A stretch of DNA of 14,381 nucleotides from contig CALCXK010000049.1 of NCBI GenBank assembly GCA_937905835.1, forward strand, positions 1 through 14,381. Reading direction: 5' to 3'. Every line of letters begins with the position of its first letter. The stretch's first letter is position 1. The translations under genes were made by a program, and so were the position numbers. The notes beneath the pieces are model-generated. The model ran no database searches and had not been told where the DNA came from. It worked only from the letters and a program-made list of their open reading frames with translations. Positions 1-9,010 of the stretch are shown in pieces. The stretch comes from an uncultured Ilumatobacter sp. Its GTDB lineage: Bacteria > Actinomycetota > Acidimicrobiia > Acidimicrobiales > Ilumatobacteraceae.

Positions 1-1
1 C

Positions 2-61
2 TACACATCCGCCGACACCGACCTCATCATCGACATCAACGGCTACGTCCCCGCAAGCTAG
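2..61 (+). CDS. C-terminal end of a cell-surface repeat/domain protein (partial)
   Basis: An open frame enters from the left edge and stops at TAG (59-61). The 19 residues end in LIIDINGYVPAS. The hydrophobic-D-x-NGY pattern is typical of the closing strand of a beta-rich domain found at the C-termini of many secreted or wall-associated actinobacterial proteins (…VVDVNGYF… type). Only this tail is visible, so the full protein and its function cannot be named. Codon use (mostly C or G in third position) fits a real gene. Confidence 0.55.
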   Translation, partial: YTSADTDLIIDINGYVPAS

Positions 62-101
62 CTCGGCCGCCCAACTCCGATCGCTATCTCGACACCACTC
101 G

Positions 102-209
102 CCGTCGACGATCACCGTCAAGGTCTGGCCAGGCAACGAGACACCCGACGGCAACATGACGGTTCCGTTCGAGGTGTACAACGCTGCTGGAGTGGCAGCC
201 GTGAAAGAC
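102..209 (+). pseudogene. Possible truncated fragment of the same surface-domain type
   Basis: In a different plus frame from the upstream tail, this stretch reads TITVKV…, then a short gap, then VYNAAGVAAVK. Actinobacterial surface domains ending in a D-x-NGY strand often carry a 'VTVKV…G…YNAAG' strand pair just before that end. The match stops near 209, exactly where the opposite-strand oxygenase homology also stops, so this may be a cut-off copy. It has no convincing start or stop of its own. A chance open frame is possible. Confidence 0.25.
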
Positions 210-768
210 GGGCTTGTCGTTGTAGGCGAACACGACGAGCAGGCGCGTGGTGTTGCCTTCGGTCGGCGTGACGCGGTGGATGGCGTTGCGGCCGCGCGAG
301 GTCGCCGGGTGCGAACTCGAGGGTCTGTACCGGCTCGTCGCCGTCGAGAATCTTGCCGACCCGTTCGAATGCCATGTCGCCGACGTCGGCATAGGGGTGG
401 ACATCGTCAATACCGAGCACGCCGCAGAGGAACGACGCGTCGTTGTAGATGTCACGCAGCGGCGAGTCTCGGGGGATTTCGTCATCGGCGATCAAACCCT
501 TACTGCTCTCTACTTGCCGGTTGAACGGATGGGCTCCATCGAGCGACGGGTCAGATGGCGTCAGGTACACGTTGTGCGTTTTGTCGGTATAGAAGGCGTC
601 GCCCTCAAGAGGCGCTGACTGGATAACGATCTGCTCGATCGTGGCGAAGCCCGCGAGCACGAGCGCTCCGTCGTTGTCGAGGCGTTCACGGCATTCCGCG
701 ATGTACGACTCGTCGCCCATGGGGTGTCGATCTGTATCGAGGTGCGCGCTACTGCGGGGAAGAGTCAC
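210..768 (-). pseudogene. Broken 2OG-Fe(II) oxygenase of the HalD/BesD/ArpA-like family
   Basis: The start would be GTG 768-766 with an AGGAAG ribosome site at 779-774, 10 nt after the hutI stop, so it was probably the last gene of the hut operon. Another start, ATG, lies at 720. The N-terminal part reads well (GALVLAGF, NVYLTPSDPSL, SSKGLIADDEIP). At about 385 the frame jumps from HPYAD straight to VGDMAFERVGKILDGD. The family normally has about 40-50 residues here, including the HxD/HxG iron site and the LGWHFDN region. At about 298 the frame breaks after FAPGDLA; GRNAIHRVTPTEGNTTRLL continues in another frame, consistent with loss of about 8 nt. After AYNDKP (about 210) the usual C-terminus is missing. 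Relatives hydroxylate or halogenate free amino acids. The deleted motif would have told which, so the ancestral activity is unknown. Confidence 0.75.
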
Positions 769-777
769 CTGGGCTTC

Positions 778-1998
778 CTATCTCTGTGGTTCGAATGATC
801 CGAGCGGACCGATCGTCTGGCGGATGAGGGGGACCCCTGGCCGGTAGGCCAAGTGGTGGTGCGTCGGAGCGTCGAGGATGGTCGCGTGGCCGGCCGACCC
901 CGGTGCCAGCCGGCCGATATCGGTGCGGCGAAGTGCTGCAGCGCCTCCGAGCGTGACTGCTTGGACCGCTTCGTCGATTGTCATACCCATGTCGCGAACA
1001 GCAATGGCGATACAGAACGAAATCGAGGTCGTGTAGCTCGATCCGGGGTTGCAGTTGGACGCCAGCGCCACCATGGCTCCGGCATCGATCACCCGACGTG
1101 CGTCGGCATATGGCTGGCGAGTCGAGAAGTCGGCGGCAGGGAGAAACGTGGCGACGGTGTCGCTACCGGCCAACGCTTCGATGTCGCTAGTGGAGAGATA
1201 GGTGCAGTGATCAACTGACGCGCACCCGCAGTCGACCGCGAGTTGGACACCTGGGCCATGGCCGAGTTGGTTGCCGTGGAGCCGCAGCCCGAGGCCGGCG
1301 GCTCGGCCCGCCTCGAGGACTGCTCGCGATTGGTCTGTGTCGAAGGCACCCGTTTCGCAGAAGGCATCGACCCACTTGGCGTGCGGCTTTGCCGCATCGA
1401 GCATCTCGTTGCAGACCAGGTGGATGTAGTCGTCGGCGCGGCCTTCGAACTCTGCAGGCAGGAGGTGGGCTCCGAGGAATGTCGATTCGGTGGTGTATCT
1501 CCGGGCGATCTCGACGCTGCGGGTTTCGTCGACCACGTTGAGGCCGTAGCCCGACTTGATCTCGATCGTCGTGGTGCCGGCACGGTGTGCCTCGGCCAGT
1601 CGTTGCCGAACCAGGCCGTCGAGAGCATCAGTCGACGTGCTGCGAGTGGCGTCGGTGGTGACGCGGATTCCGCCGCCGTCATACGGCTGGCCAGCCATAC
1701 GGGCGGTGAACTCTTCGGCACGGTCACCGGCAAAGACGAGATGGGTGTGGGAGTCAACAAACCCCGGCAGCACGCACGCACCGTCGGCGTCGATCCGGTC
1801 GTCGGCAAGTGCGCCAGCGGGCCCGACGTGTTCAACCACGCCGTCGACGATCACGACCGATGCGTTGGCGACGATACCAAGCGGGCCTCGGCCGAGCGCC
1901 GGGTCGTTGGTGATCAGCGATCCAATGTTGTCGATCGAAAGTGATCGCCGTGTCGGTATCGGCGTCGTTGTTGAAGTCGGCGTCGTTGTTTCAGGCAT
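778..1998 (-). CDS. hutI: Imidazolonepropionase
   Basis: HutI hydrolyses 4-imidazolone-5-propionate to N-formimino-L-glutamate, the third step of histidine catabolism, in the cytoplasm. The 406-residue chain is a standard amidohydrolase-superfamily length. Visible motifs are the metal pair HTH (84-86), IKSGYG (147-152), GAH (176-178), HGNQLG (241-246), DH (263-264) and NPGSSYTTS near 317-325. The residue before CNPG is Asn315, where other HutI proteins I recall have the metal-binding Asp. The start ATG overlaps the hutF stop by 8 nt and has AGGGAG upstream. The first 20 residues are a Thr/Pro-rich extension made by a duplicated 12-bp element. It is the last intact gene of the hut operon. The function call is firm; whether Asn315 matters is not. 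Confidence 0.95.
   Translation of the reverse strand: MPETTTPTSTTTPIPTRRSLSIDNIGSLITNDPALGRGPLGIVANASVVIVDGVVEHVGPAGALADDRIDADGACVLPGFVDSHTHLVFAGDRAEEFTARMAGQPYDGGGIRVTTDATRSTSTDALDGLVRQRLAEAHRAGTTTIEIKSGYGLNVVDETRSVEIARRYTTESTFLGAHLLPAEFEGRADDYIHLVCNEMLDAAKPHAKWVDAFCETGAFDTDQSRAVLEAGRAAGLGLRLHGNQLGHGPGVQLAVDCGCASVDHCTYLSTSDIEALAGSDTVATFLPAADFSTRQPYADARRVIDAGAMVALASNCNPGSSYTTSISFCIAIAVRDMGMTIDEAVQAVTLGGAAALRRTDIGRLAPGSAGHATILDAPTHHHLAYRPGVPLIRQTIGPLGSFEPQR
1961..1990. repeat. 12-bp direct repeat with 18-bp period in the hutI 5' end
   Basis: GGCGTCGTTGTT occurs at 1961-1972 and again at 1979-1990. The 18-bp period equals six codons and creates the repetitive Thr/Pro/Ser N-terminus of HutI (TTTP…TTTP). 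It looks like a small replication-slippage expansion in a non-conserved extension. Confidence 0.7.
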
Positions 1999-3334
1999 CG
2001 TCCATCAGCTCCCTGATTGTGGCATCGAGTTCGCCAGCCACGTCGACCGTCGAGTGACGTCCTTCGGCAACGATGTGGCGCCCATCGACGTGCACGTCGG
2101 TGACGTCGGCCGCAGTTCCGGCGAAGACGGCCGTTTCGACAGCACCCTTGGTGGTCGTCCCGGCAGTCCGTACCGAGTCGAGCCGGATGGTGACGAGGTC
2201 AGCCCTGTTGCCGACGATGATCGCACCGGCATCGTTCCAGCCGAGGCTGCGATGGCCGTTGAACGTCGCCATGTCGAGCAGATCGGATGCAGCGTGGACA
2301 CCACGTTCGTTGCTGCGGAGGCGCTCGTCGAGTTCGACGGCACGAGCTTCCTCGAACAGATCGATCACTGCATGTGAGTCGGAGCCAAGTGACATTTTGA
2401 TGCCTGCGTCGGCGAAGCGGCTCGTGGGTCCAATGCCGTCGCCAAGGTCTCGTTCGGTGGTCGGGCACATCACGACGGTCGATGCCGCCGCGGCGAGCCG
2501 TTCGATGTCGTGCCCCGACAGGTGTGTTGCGTGAACTGCCGAGAAGCGGTCGGTCAAGGCCCCCGCTGCGGCGAGCACTGCGATCGGCGACGACCTGTGG
2601 TGCACCATGCAGGCCTCATTCTCCGCGATCTGCTCCGAGACGTGGGCGTGCAGCGGAGCCTGGTGGGTGGCAGCCCAGTCGGCAACGAGCTGCATCGATC
2701 GAGGGTCGACGGCACGGACCGAGTGGATCGCTGCACCAATCCGGTGCGTGTCTCCACTGGCGAGTCGATCGACCCGGTCGGCCCACCGGCTGGCAGTCGC
2801 GTCACTGAATCGTTGCTGAGTTCCGAACGGTTCGTTGTATCCGTCAGCCCCGAAGCCTCCGTAGAGATACAACGTGTCGAGCAGTGTGATGCGGATGCCG
2901 ACGTCGTCAGCAGCGGCGAGGAGAGCCAGACCCATCTCGTTGGGGTCGGCGTACTGCCCTCCATCGACCCGGTGGTGGAGATAGTGGAACTCGCCGACGC
3001 AGCTCACACCGGCCAACGCCATCTCGGCGAACACTGCTCGGGCCAATCGACGGTAGGAGTCAGGCTCGAGTCGTTGAGCGGCGCGGTACATCAGGTCACG
3101 CCACGTCCAGAAGGTCCCGCGGTCGGCTTGGGTGCGTGACCGGAGCGCGCGGTGAAAGGCGTGGCTGTGGGCATTGGCCAGGCCCGGCATCGTGAACCCG
3201 CTGAGCCGCGTTGCGGTGCCCGGCTCGGCGTGGGCGGTAATTGTTGCGAACCGGCCGTCGACGATGCCGATCAGCACGCCGCGTTGCGGCCGCCCGTCGA
3301 CGAGCGCCGACGCGCACCACACCTGGGCGTTCAC
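1991..3334 (-). CDS. hutF: Formimidoylglutamate deiminase
   Basis: HutF deiminates N-formimino-L-glutamate to N-formyl-L-glutamate and ammonia, the first half of the two-step HutF/HutG ending of histidine degradation. The 447-residue protein is an amidohydrolase-superfamily member with HSH (56-58), GEFHYLH (114-120), AIHSVRA (202-208, with His204), HAHVSEQ (229-235), HATH (268-271) and SDSH (318-321). Together these supply the single-zinc site and the glutamate-side recognition expected of the family. The start is GTG 3334-3332, whose GTGA overlaps the stop of the deformylase gene, implying translational coupling. HutF makes sense only with an enzyme that deformylates N-formylglutamate; the neighbouring deformylase is the only candidate in view. 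Confidence 0.95.
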   Translation of the reverse strand: MNAQVWCASALVDGRPQRGVLIGIVDGRFATITAHAEPGTATRLSGFTMPGLANAHSHAFHRALRSRTQADRGTFWTWRDLMYRAAQRLEPDSYRRLARAVFAEMALAGVSCVGEFHYLHHRVDGGQYADPNEMGLALLAAADDVGIRITLLDTLYLYGGFGADGYNEPFGTQQRFSDATASRWADRVDRLASGDTHRIGAAIHSVRAVDPRSMQLVADWAATHQAPLHAHVSEQIAENEACMVHHRSSPIAVLAAAGALTDRFSAVHATHLSGHDIERLAAAASTVVMCPTTERDLGDGIGPTSRFADAGIKMSLGSDSHAVIDLFEEARAVELDERLRSNERGVHAASDLLDMATFNGHRSLGWNDAGAIIVGNRADLVTIRLDSVRTAGTTTKGAVETAVFAGTAADVTDVHVDGRHIVAEGRHSTVDVAGELDATIRELMDDA

Positions 3335-3899
3335 GAGCCGACGCGCTCGACGAATGCGGTGATCCGTGCAACGAACGCGTCACGGTGAAACTCGTTGAAC
3401 TCGTCCCAGGTAGCCAGCGTGGATGGATTGGTGACCCGGTCGATGAACAGCACGCCGTCGAGATGATCACACTCGTGCTGCCAGGTGCCCGCGGTCAGAC
3501 CCCGTTTGATCTCGTCGTGTTCGACGCCGTTGCGGTCGAGGTACCGCACTCGGATGTTGACGTAACGATCGACGTTGCCACGCAGCGGAACCGAGAGACA
3601 GCCCTCGTTCACCTCGACCAGTTCGTCATCGAGCGGTTCGATAATCGGATTGATCGCAACCGTCAAGGGGATGCGCGGCTTGTACGGATACCGGAGGTTG
3701 TCGCCGACCTCCATCACCGCGACTCGGAGCCGCTCGTTGATTTGCGTGGCCGCCAGGCCCGCACCGTTTGCATGGCGCATTGTCTCGATGAGGTCGTCGA
3801 TCAGCGTTTGGATCCGATCGCTGGCGATCTCGTCGGCGGGCACCTCACCAGCGACGATGCGCAGCGTCGGGTGACCAATCGAGAGAACTGGCCGAACCG

Positions 3900-3903
<4 letters not shown>
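3331..3903 (-). CDS. def: Peptide deformylase embedded in the hut operon; candidate N-formylglutamate deformylase
   Basis: The 190-residue protein has all three deformylase motifs: GAGLAATQI (47-55, Gln54), EGCLSVP (100-106, metal ligand Cys102) and QHECDHLDG (142-150, ligands His143 and His147, catalytic Glu144). It should be an active Fe/Zn hydrolase that removes formyl groups from alpha-amino nitrogens. The housekeeping role of this family is to deformylate nascent fMet chains, with the gene usually beside fmt. Here it overlaps hutU by 4 nt upstream (ATGA) and hutF by 4 nt downstream (GTGA), so it is made together with histidine-degrading enzymes. HutF produces N-formyl-L-glutamate and no hutG is present in the window. 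I infer that this enzyme may do the HutG step, giving glutamate and formate. The family call is certain; the substrate is a hypothesis. Confidence 0.95.
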
Positions 3904-5633
<1,730 letters not shown>

Positions 5634-5636
5634 GTC

Positions 5637-5665
5637 TTGCAGTCTGCGCGCAACATCTCTACGCT
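5637..5665 (+). promoter_or_regulatory. Candidate promoter of the iclR-hutH transcript
   Basis: TTGCAG (5637-5642) and TACGCT (5660-5665) are separated by exactly 17 nt, a good sigma-70-type arrangement. The first dyad begins at the last base of the -10 element, so a protein bound there would block this promoter. The call is by inspection only. Confidence 0.35.
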
Positions 5666-5684
5666 GTCAACAGATCACAATCAA
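5656..5684 (-). promoter_or_regulatory. Candidate promoter of the hutU-def-hutF-hutI operon
   Basis: On the minus strand TTGATT (5684-5679) and TAGAGA (5661-5656) are spaced by 17 nt. The -10 is a weak match. The first putative operator dyad lies in the spacer and the second just upstream of the -35, a geometry that would let the divergent regulator control the operon. Two TTGACA hexamers (5690-5685 and 5670-5665) also occur on this strand but have no well-spaced -10. Confidence 0.3.
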
Positions 5685-5699
5685 TGTCAATAGGTGACA
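5665..5699. promoter_or_regulatory. Tandem dyads, likely operators for the divergent IclR regulator
   Basis: A perfect 5-bp inverted repeat TGTCA-ATAGG-TGACA spans 5685-5699. A near copy TGTCA-ACAGA-TCACA (one mismatch in the right arm) spans 5665-5679. They start exactly 20 bp apart, about two helical turns, so both would lie on the same DNA face. IclR proteins commonly bind such palindromes as dimers or paired dimers. The site lies between hutU and the regulator gene. Confidence 0.5.
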
Positions 5700-5717
5700 T
5701 TCAGCAGAAAGAACCAC

Positions 5718-6434
5718 ATGGCTTCCACGACCAGCAGAACGACGGCTCCGAGCAGCGACCGGGAACGGGGCCAAACGGGTGTCCCGCGTTCAGTCAGCCG
5801 AGTGCTCGACCTTTTCGAGATCGTGCTCGCCGAGCGCAACTGCAACCTCACCGCTGCGGCAAACGCGTCCGAGCTCACACCCACCACCGCGTTGCGGTAT
5901 CTCCGAGCGCTCGAAACTCGCGGCTACGTCGACCGCGACGAATCGGGCGACTTCTCGGCGGGTCCGACCATCTTGCGGATCGCTGCCTCCTTGCGCGGCG
6001 GCACCGTCCTTGACCGATTGGCCGCTGTCGCTCAACCACACCTCGACGAACTCGCTCGACGCAGCGGCGAGTCGACCTATCTCGCTGTGAGCGACGGCCG
6101 CACGGGTACCTATATCGCTACCGCCGAAAGCCCCCGGGCAATCCGCCACGTCGGCTGGGTCGGCCAGGACGTCACCCTCGTCGGCTCCGCACTCGGCGCC
6201 GCGCTCACCGAGCCCGGCATCACCGCCATCCGTATCGGCGCCGTCGAGGTTGACATCACCGCCATCAGCCGGGCGCTTCCATCGACCGGCAAGCTCGGCT
6301 TTGCCATCTCGATCGTCGGCCCCAAGCATCGCTTCAACACTGACCAATGCAGCGACCACGAAGTGGCAATCGCTGCGACCGTCGACGCGCTTGCGCACGA
6401 ACTACGCACCAACGGAGAGGACTACGCGTCATGA
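5718..6434 (+). CDS. IclR-family transcriptional regulator of the hut genes
   Basis: From ATG 5718 the protein has about 238 residues. The N-terminal half fits the IclR winged helix (SVSRVLDLFEIVLAERNCNLTAAANASELTPTTALRYLRALETRGYVDRD, described here by its ends), followed by a GPTILRIAASL linker and a ligand-binding domain with LDELARRSGESTYLAVSDG and HVGWVGQ. The effector domain is shorter than usual in its middle and its C-terminal half is poorly conserved. An in-frame GTG at 5694 would add 8 residues but lies inside the putative operator; ATG 5718 has a purine-rich AGAAAGAA (5706-5713) upstream and is preferred. The stop overlaps the hutH start by 4 nt. Its position between the two hut arms suggests it senses urocanate or another intermediate. 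Better-known Hut regulators are HutC (GntR family) or HutP, so an IclR type is less usual. Confidence 0.88.
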   Translation: MASTTSRTTAPSSDRERGQTGVPRSVSRVLDLFEIVLAERNCNLTAAANASELTPTTALRYLRALETRGYVDRDESGDFSAGPTILRIAASLRGGTVLDRLAAVAQPHLDELARRSGESTYLAVSDGRTGTYIATAESPRAIRHVGWVGQDVTLVGSALGAALTEPGITAIRIGAVEVDITAISRALPSTGKLGFAISIVGPKHRFNTDQCSDHEVAIAATVDALAHELRTNGEDYAS

Positions 6435-7960
6435 CCATCCACCTCGACGGCCCCGGCGTCACCATTGCCGACGTCACCGCCGTCGCCCGCCAATCCGAAT
6501 CAGTCGAACTCACTGCCGCAGCCGTCGAACGAATGGCTGCTGCCCGAGCAGTCGTCGAACAACTCGCTGAAGGAGCCCCCAAGTACGGCATCTCGACTGG
6601 CTTCGGTGCACTCGCCACCGTCTCCATCCCACCCGACCGCCGCCGTGCACTCCAGGTCGCACTCATCCGCTCCCACGCTGCGGGGATGGGCGACCCGGTC
6701 GAGGACGAAGTGGTGCGCGCCATGGTGTTCCTCCGGGCGCGTACGCTCGCTTTCGGCAACAGCGGCGCGCGCCCACTCGTCGCACAAGCGATGGTCGACA
6801 TTCTCAACGCCGGCATCACACCGATCGTCCCCGAGTACGGCTCGCTCGGAGCCAGCGGCGACCTTGCCCCACTCGCCCACGGCGCCTTGGCACTGCTCGG
6901 CGAAGGTGACGTCGTCTACGGCGGACAGGTGAGGCCAGCCGCCGAGGCGCTCGCCGCCGCCGGCCTCAAACCCATTGAACTCGCCGAGAAAGAGGGCCTC
7001 GCTGTCACCAACGGCACCGACGCCATTTTGGGCATGCTGTGCCTTGCCATTGCCGACATCGAGCGCCTGCTCAGCCAGGCCGACATGATCACCGCAATGA
7101 CTGTCGAGGGGCTCCTGGCCACCGACACACCGTTCGCTGCTGACCTGCAAGCACTTCGTCCACAACCCGGCCAAGCCGTCAGTGCGGCAAATCTCCGAGC
7201 GATGCTTGCCGGCTCACCAATCGTCGCCAGCCACGACAATGACGACGACAGCCGCGTGCAGGACGCCTATTCCATCCGTTGCACGCCGGCGGTCCACGGC
7301 GCCATTCGGGACACGCTCGAACACTGCCGCTTTGTCGCCCAGAACGAGCTCGCATCAGCGATCGACAACCCGATGGTGCTCGCCGACGGCCGCGTCGAGT
7401 CGTGCGGCAACTTCCACGGCGCACCACTCGGATTCGCTGCCGACTTCCTCGCCATTGCAGTCTCCGAGATCGGAGCGATTGCCGAACGGCGAATGGACCG
7501 CATGCTCGACAAGACCCGGAGCCACGGCCTTCCGCCGTTCCTCGCCCACGAAGCAGGCGTCGACAGCGGCCTGATGATCGGCCACTACACGGCAGCAGCT
7601 ATGGCTTCAGAGAACAAGCGCCTCGCGGCACCAGCCTCGGTCGACTCACTCCCTACGTCAGGCATGCAGGAAGACCACGTCTCCATGGCCTGGCTCGCGG
7701 TCCGCAAACTTCGCAAGGTGGTCGACAACGTTCGACGTATTCTTGCGGTCGAATACGTCTGCGCCGCTCGAGCAATCGAGTTTCGGGCGCCGCTGACGCC
7801 GTCGCCGGCAACCGGCGCGCTGCTTGCATTACTGCGCATCGACGTCGATGGCGCCGGCCCCGACCGGTACCTCGCCCCCGAACTCGCCGCGGCAGAAGCC
7901 ATCCTCGATTCATCTGCGATGATCGATGCACTCGACGCGATCGGAATCAGTCTCGAATGA
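6431..7960 (+). CDS. hutH: Histidine ammonia-lyase
   Basis: HutH removes ammonia from L-histidine to give trans-urocanate, the entry step of the pathway. ATG 6431-6433 overlaps the regulator stop (ATGA), giving 509 residues, the normal family length. The catalytic Tyr lies in KYGISTGFG (51-59, Tyr52). The ASGDLAPLAH segment (141-150) forms the MIO cofactor from Ala141-Ser142-Gly143. NGTD (194-197), QDAYSIRC (277-284), RSHGLPPFL (363-371) and GMQEDHVSMAW (411-421) supply other active-site residues. An upstream in-frame extension inside the regulator gene is unlikely to be used. The gene is translationally coupled to its regulator and transcribed away from the other hut genes. Confidence 0.97.
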   Translation: MTIHLDGPGVTIADVTAVARQSESVELTAAAVERMAAARAVVEQLAEGAPKYGISTGFGALATVSIPPDRRRALQVALIRSHAAGMGDPVEDEVVRAMVFLRARTLAFGNSGARPLVAQAMVDILNAGITPIVPEYGSLGASGDLAPLAHGALALLGEGDVVYGGQVRPAAEALAAAGLKPIELAEKEGLAVTNGTDAILGMLCLAIADIERLLSQADMITAMTVEGLLATDTPFAADLQALRPQPGQAVSAANLRAMLAGSPIVASHDNDDDSRVQDAYSIRCTPAVHGAIRDTLEHCRFVAQNELASAIDNPMVLADGRVESCGNFHGAPLGFAADFLAIAVSEIGAIAERRMDRMLDKTRSHGLPPFLAHEAGVDSGLMIGHYTAAAMASENKRLAAPASVDSLPTSGMQEDHVSMAWLAVRKLRKVVDNVRRILAVEYVCAARAIEFRAPLTPSPATGALLALLRIDVDGAGPDRYLAPELAAAEAILDSSAMIDALDAIGISLE

Positions 7961-8028
7961 ACCGCAACACGCTGTGTCCATGATTGGCTGAAACAGTGAA
8001 CGTGCGCCGGTCCAACACCATTTTCTAG

Positions 8029-8169
8029 TACTCCGAGTGGGGCGGGCGATCAGTGTCCCTCCACGACCCTGCGGGCAACCGAATCGAATTTGGGAACGCG
8101 GAGATGGTCGAGCGAACGAGCCATCACGCCCGGCGACGAGTGACGACGGCTGTTTCTTTGATCAACTGA
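8029..8169 (+). pseudogene. Remnant of the C-terminal strand of a glyoxalase/VOC protein
   Basis: After a TAG at 8026-8028, the plus frame reads SEWGGRSVSLHDPAGNRIEFGNAE. The W-GGRS-hydrophobic-x-DP-x-GN-x-(I/L)-E pattern is the hallmark C-terminal motif of VOC (glyoxalase/bleomycin-resistance fold) proteins, with the final Glu as a metal ligand. No N-terminal part or start is visible in 7961-8028, and the frame then runs on without similarity to a stop at 8167-8169. It lies between convergent genes. I read it as a gene fossil; a chance match is possible. Confidence 0.45.
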
Positions 8170-8947
8170 TTGCCGAGCGTTCGTCCAACAGGAACGCCGC
8201 GATCCACGCCGCCACCGTTGGGCCGTCAGTTGGAATGTTCGCGGCGCGCGTGAGCCCGTCACGTGCGACATCGTCGCCCATCTTCTGGCGGCGAATGGCA
8301 ATGAGCGCACTCGTGTACGTGCTGTTGAACTCGGGATGGTCCTGGAGACACAGCATCGAATCGCCGACGATGAACATCGGATGGCTCGCCGTCGTTCCGG
8401 TCGCGACGTCGAGCGCCTCTGGTGGGAGCGTGGCGACGGCATCCTGATGCATTGCGTGCAACCAGACATCGCCGCCACCGAACCATGGGGTTGCATCCAC
8501 GCTCATTTCCTGGGGTCCGAGCTTCCATTCCCCGGTCGGTTCCACCGCTCCACCAAGTGCATGCGCGACGACCTGGTGACCAAAACACACACCAACTGTG
8601 CGTGACTTACTGAGCCACAGTTGCTCGACGAAGGCCCGCAGTCCGATCAGCCACGGTTCGTCCCGGTACGCATCCCAACGCGATCCGGTGATCAACCATC
8701 CGTCGCACTCGTCGACGCTGACCGGGACCTCCTCGTTTACGACGTCGTAGGTCCGCACGGTCAGCTGCGACATCACTGGTCGCAGTAGGCGGTCGTACAT
8801 GTCGGGGTAGTCGGCCCCCGCGGAAGCTGCGAGTAACTCGTCGCCTTCGACGTGGTCGCACACCAAGATGCCGAGTCGGAACGGACGCTCCGAGCCGTCA
8901 CCCGATCGGCGCATGGCCGGAACAGCGTGCTGACAGCCGAACAGCAC
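8162..8947 (-). CDS. Class I glutamine amidotransferase-like protein (GMP-synthase subdomain type)
   Basis: The 261-residue protein has the class I amidotransferase fold: RLGILVCDH (24-32) starts the core, DGWLITGSR (82-90) is the oxyanion-side strand, VGVCFGHQ (118-125) carries the nucleophile Cys121, and LQDHPEF (201-207) carries His204 and Glu206. The catalytic triad is therefore complete. The family is cytoplasmic; its stand-alone members release ammonia from glutamine or hydrolyse gamma-glutamyl compounds, and the acceptor here cannot be named. The start is GTG 8947 or ATG 8914; neither has a clear ribosome site and the core begins after both. It lies 63 nt after the persulfide dioxygenase gene on the same strand and may be read through from it. 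It converges on hutH. Confidence 0.88.
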   Translation of the reverse strand: MLFGCQHAVPAMRRSGDGSERPFRLGILVCDHVEGDELLAASAGADYPDMYDRLLRPVMSQLTVRTYDVVNEEVPVSVDECDGWLITGSRWDAYRDEPWLIGLRAFVEQLWLSKSRTVGVCFGHQVVAHALGGAVEPTGEWKLGPQEMSVDATPWFGGGDVWLHAMHQDAVATLPPEALDVATGTTASHPMFIVGDSMLCLQDHPEFNSTYTSALIAIRRQKMGDDVARDGLTRAANIPTDGPTVAAWIAAFLLDERSAIS

Positions 8948-9010
8948 ACGGTAACGAGATCGTTTCGATGCTGAGGTGACCGGTGAGATTGGTCGTGAGC
9001 GTGGGCATGT

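Noticed and set aside
6347..6430. An upstream in-frame extension of hutH
   Set aside because: The added residues are Arg-rich shadow of the regulator gene, and ATG 6431 gives the normal HutH N-terminus with an ATGA overlap.
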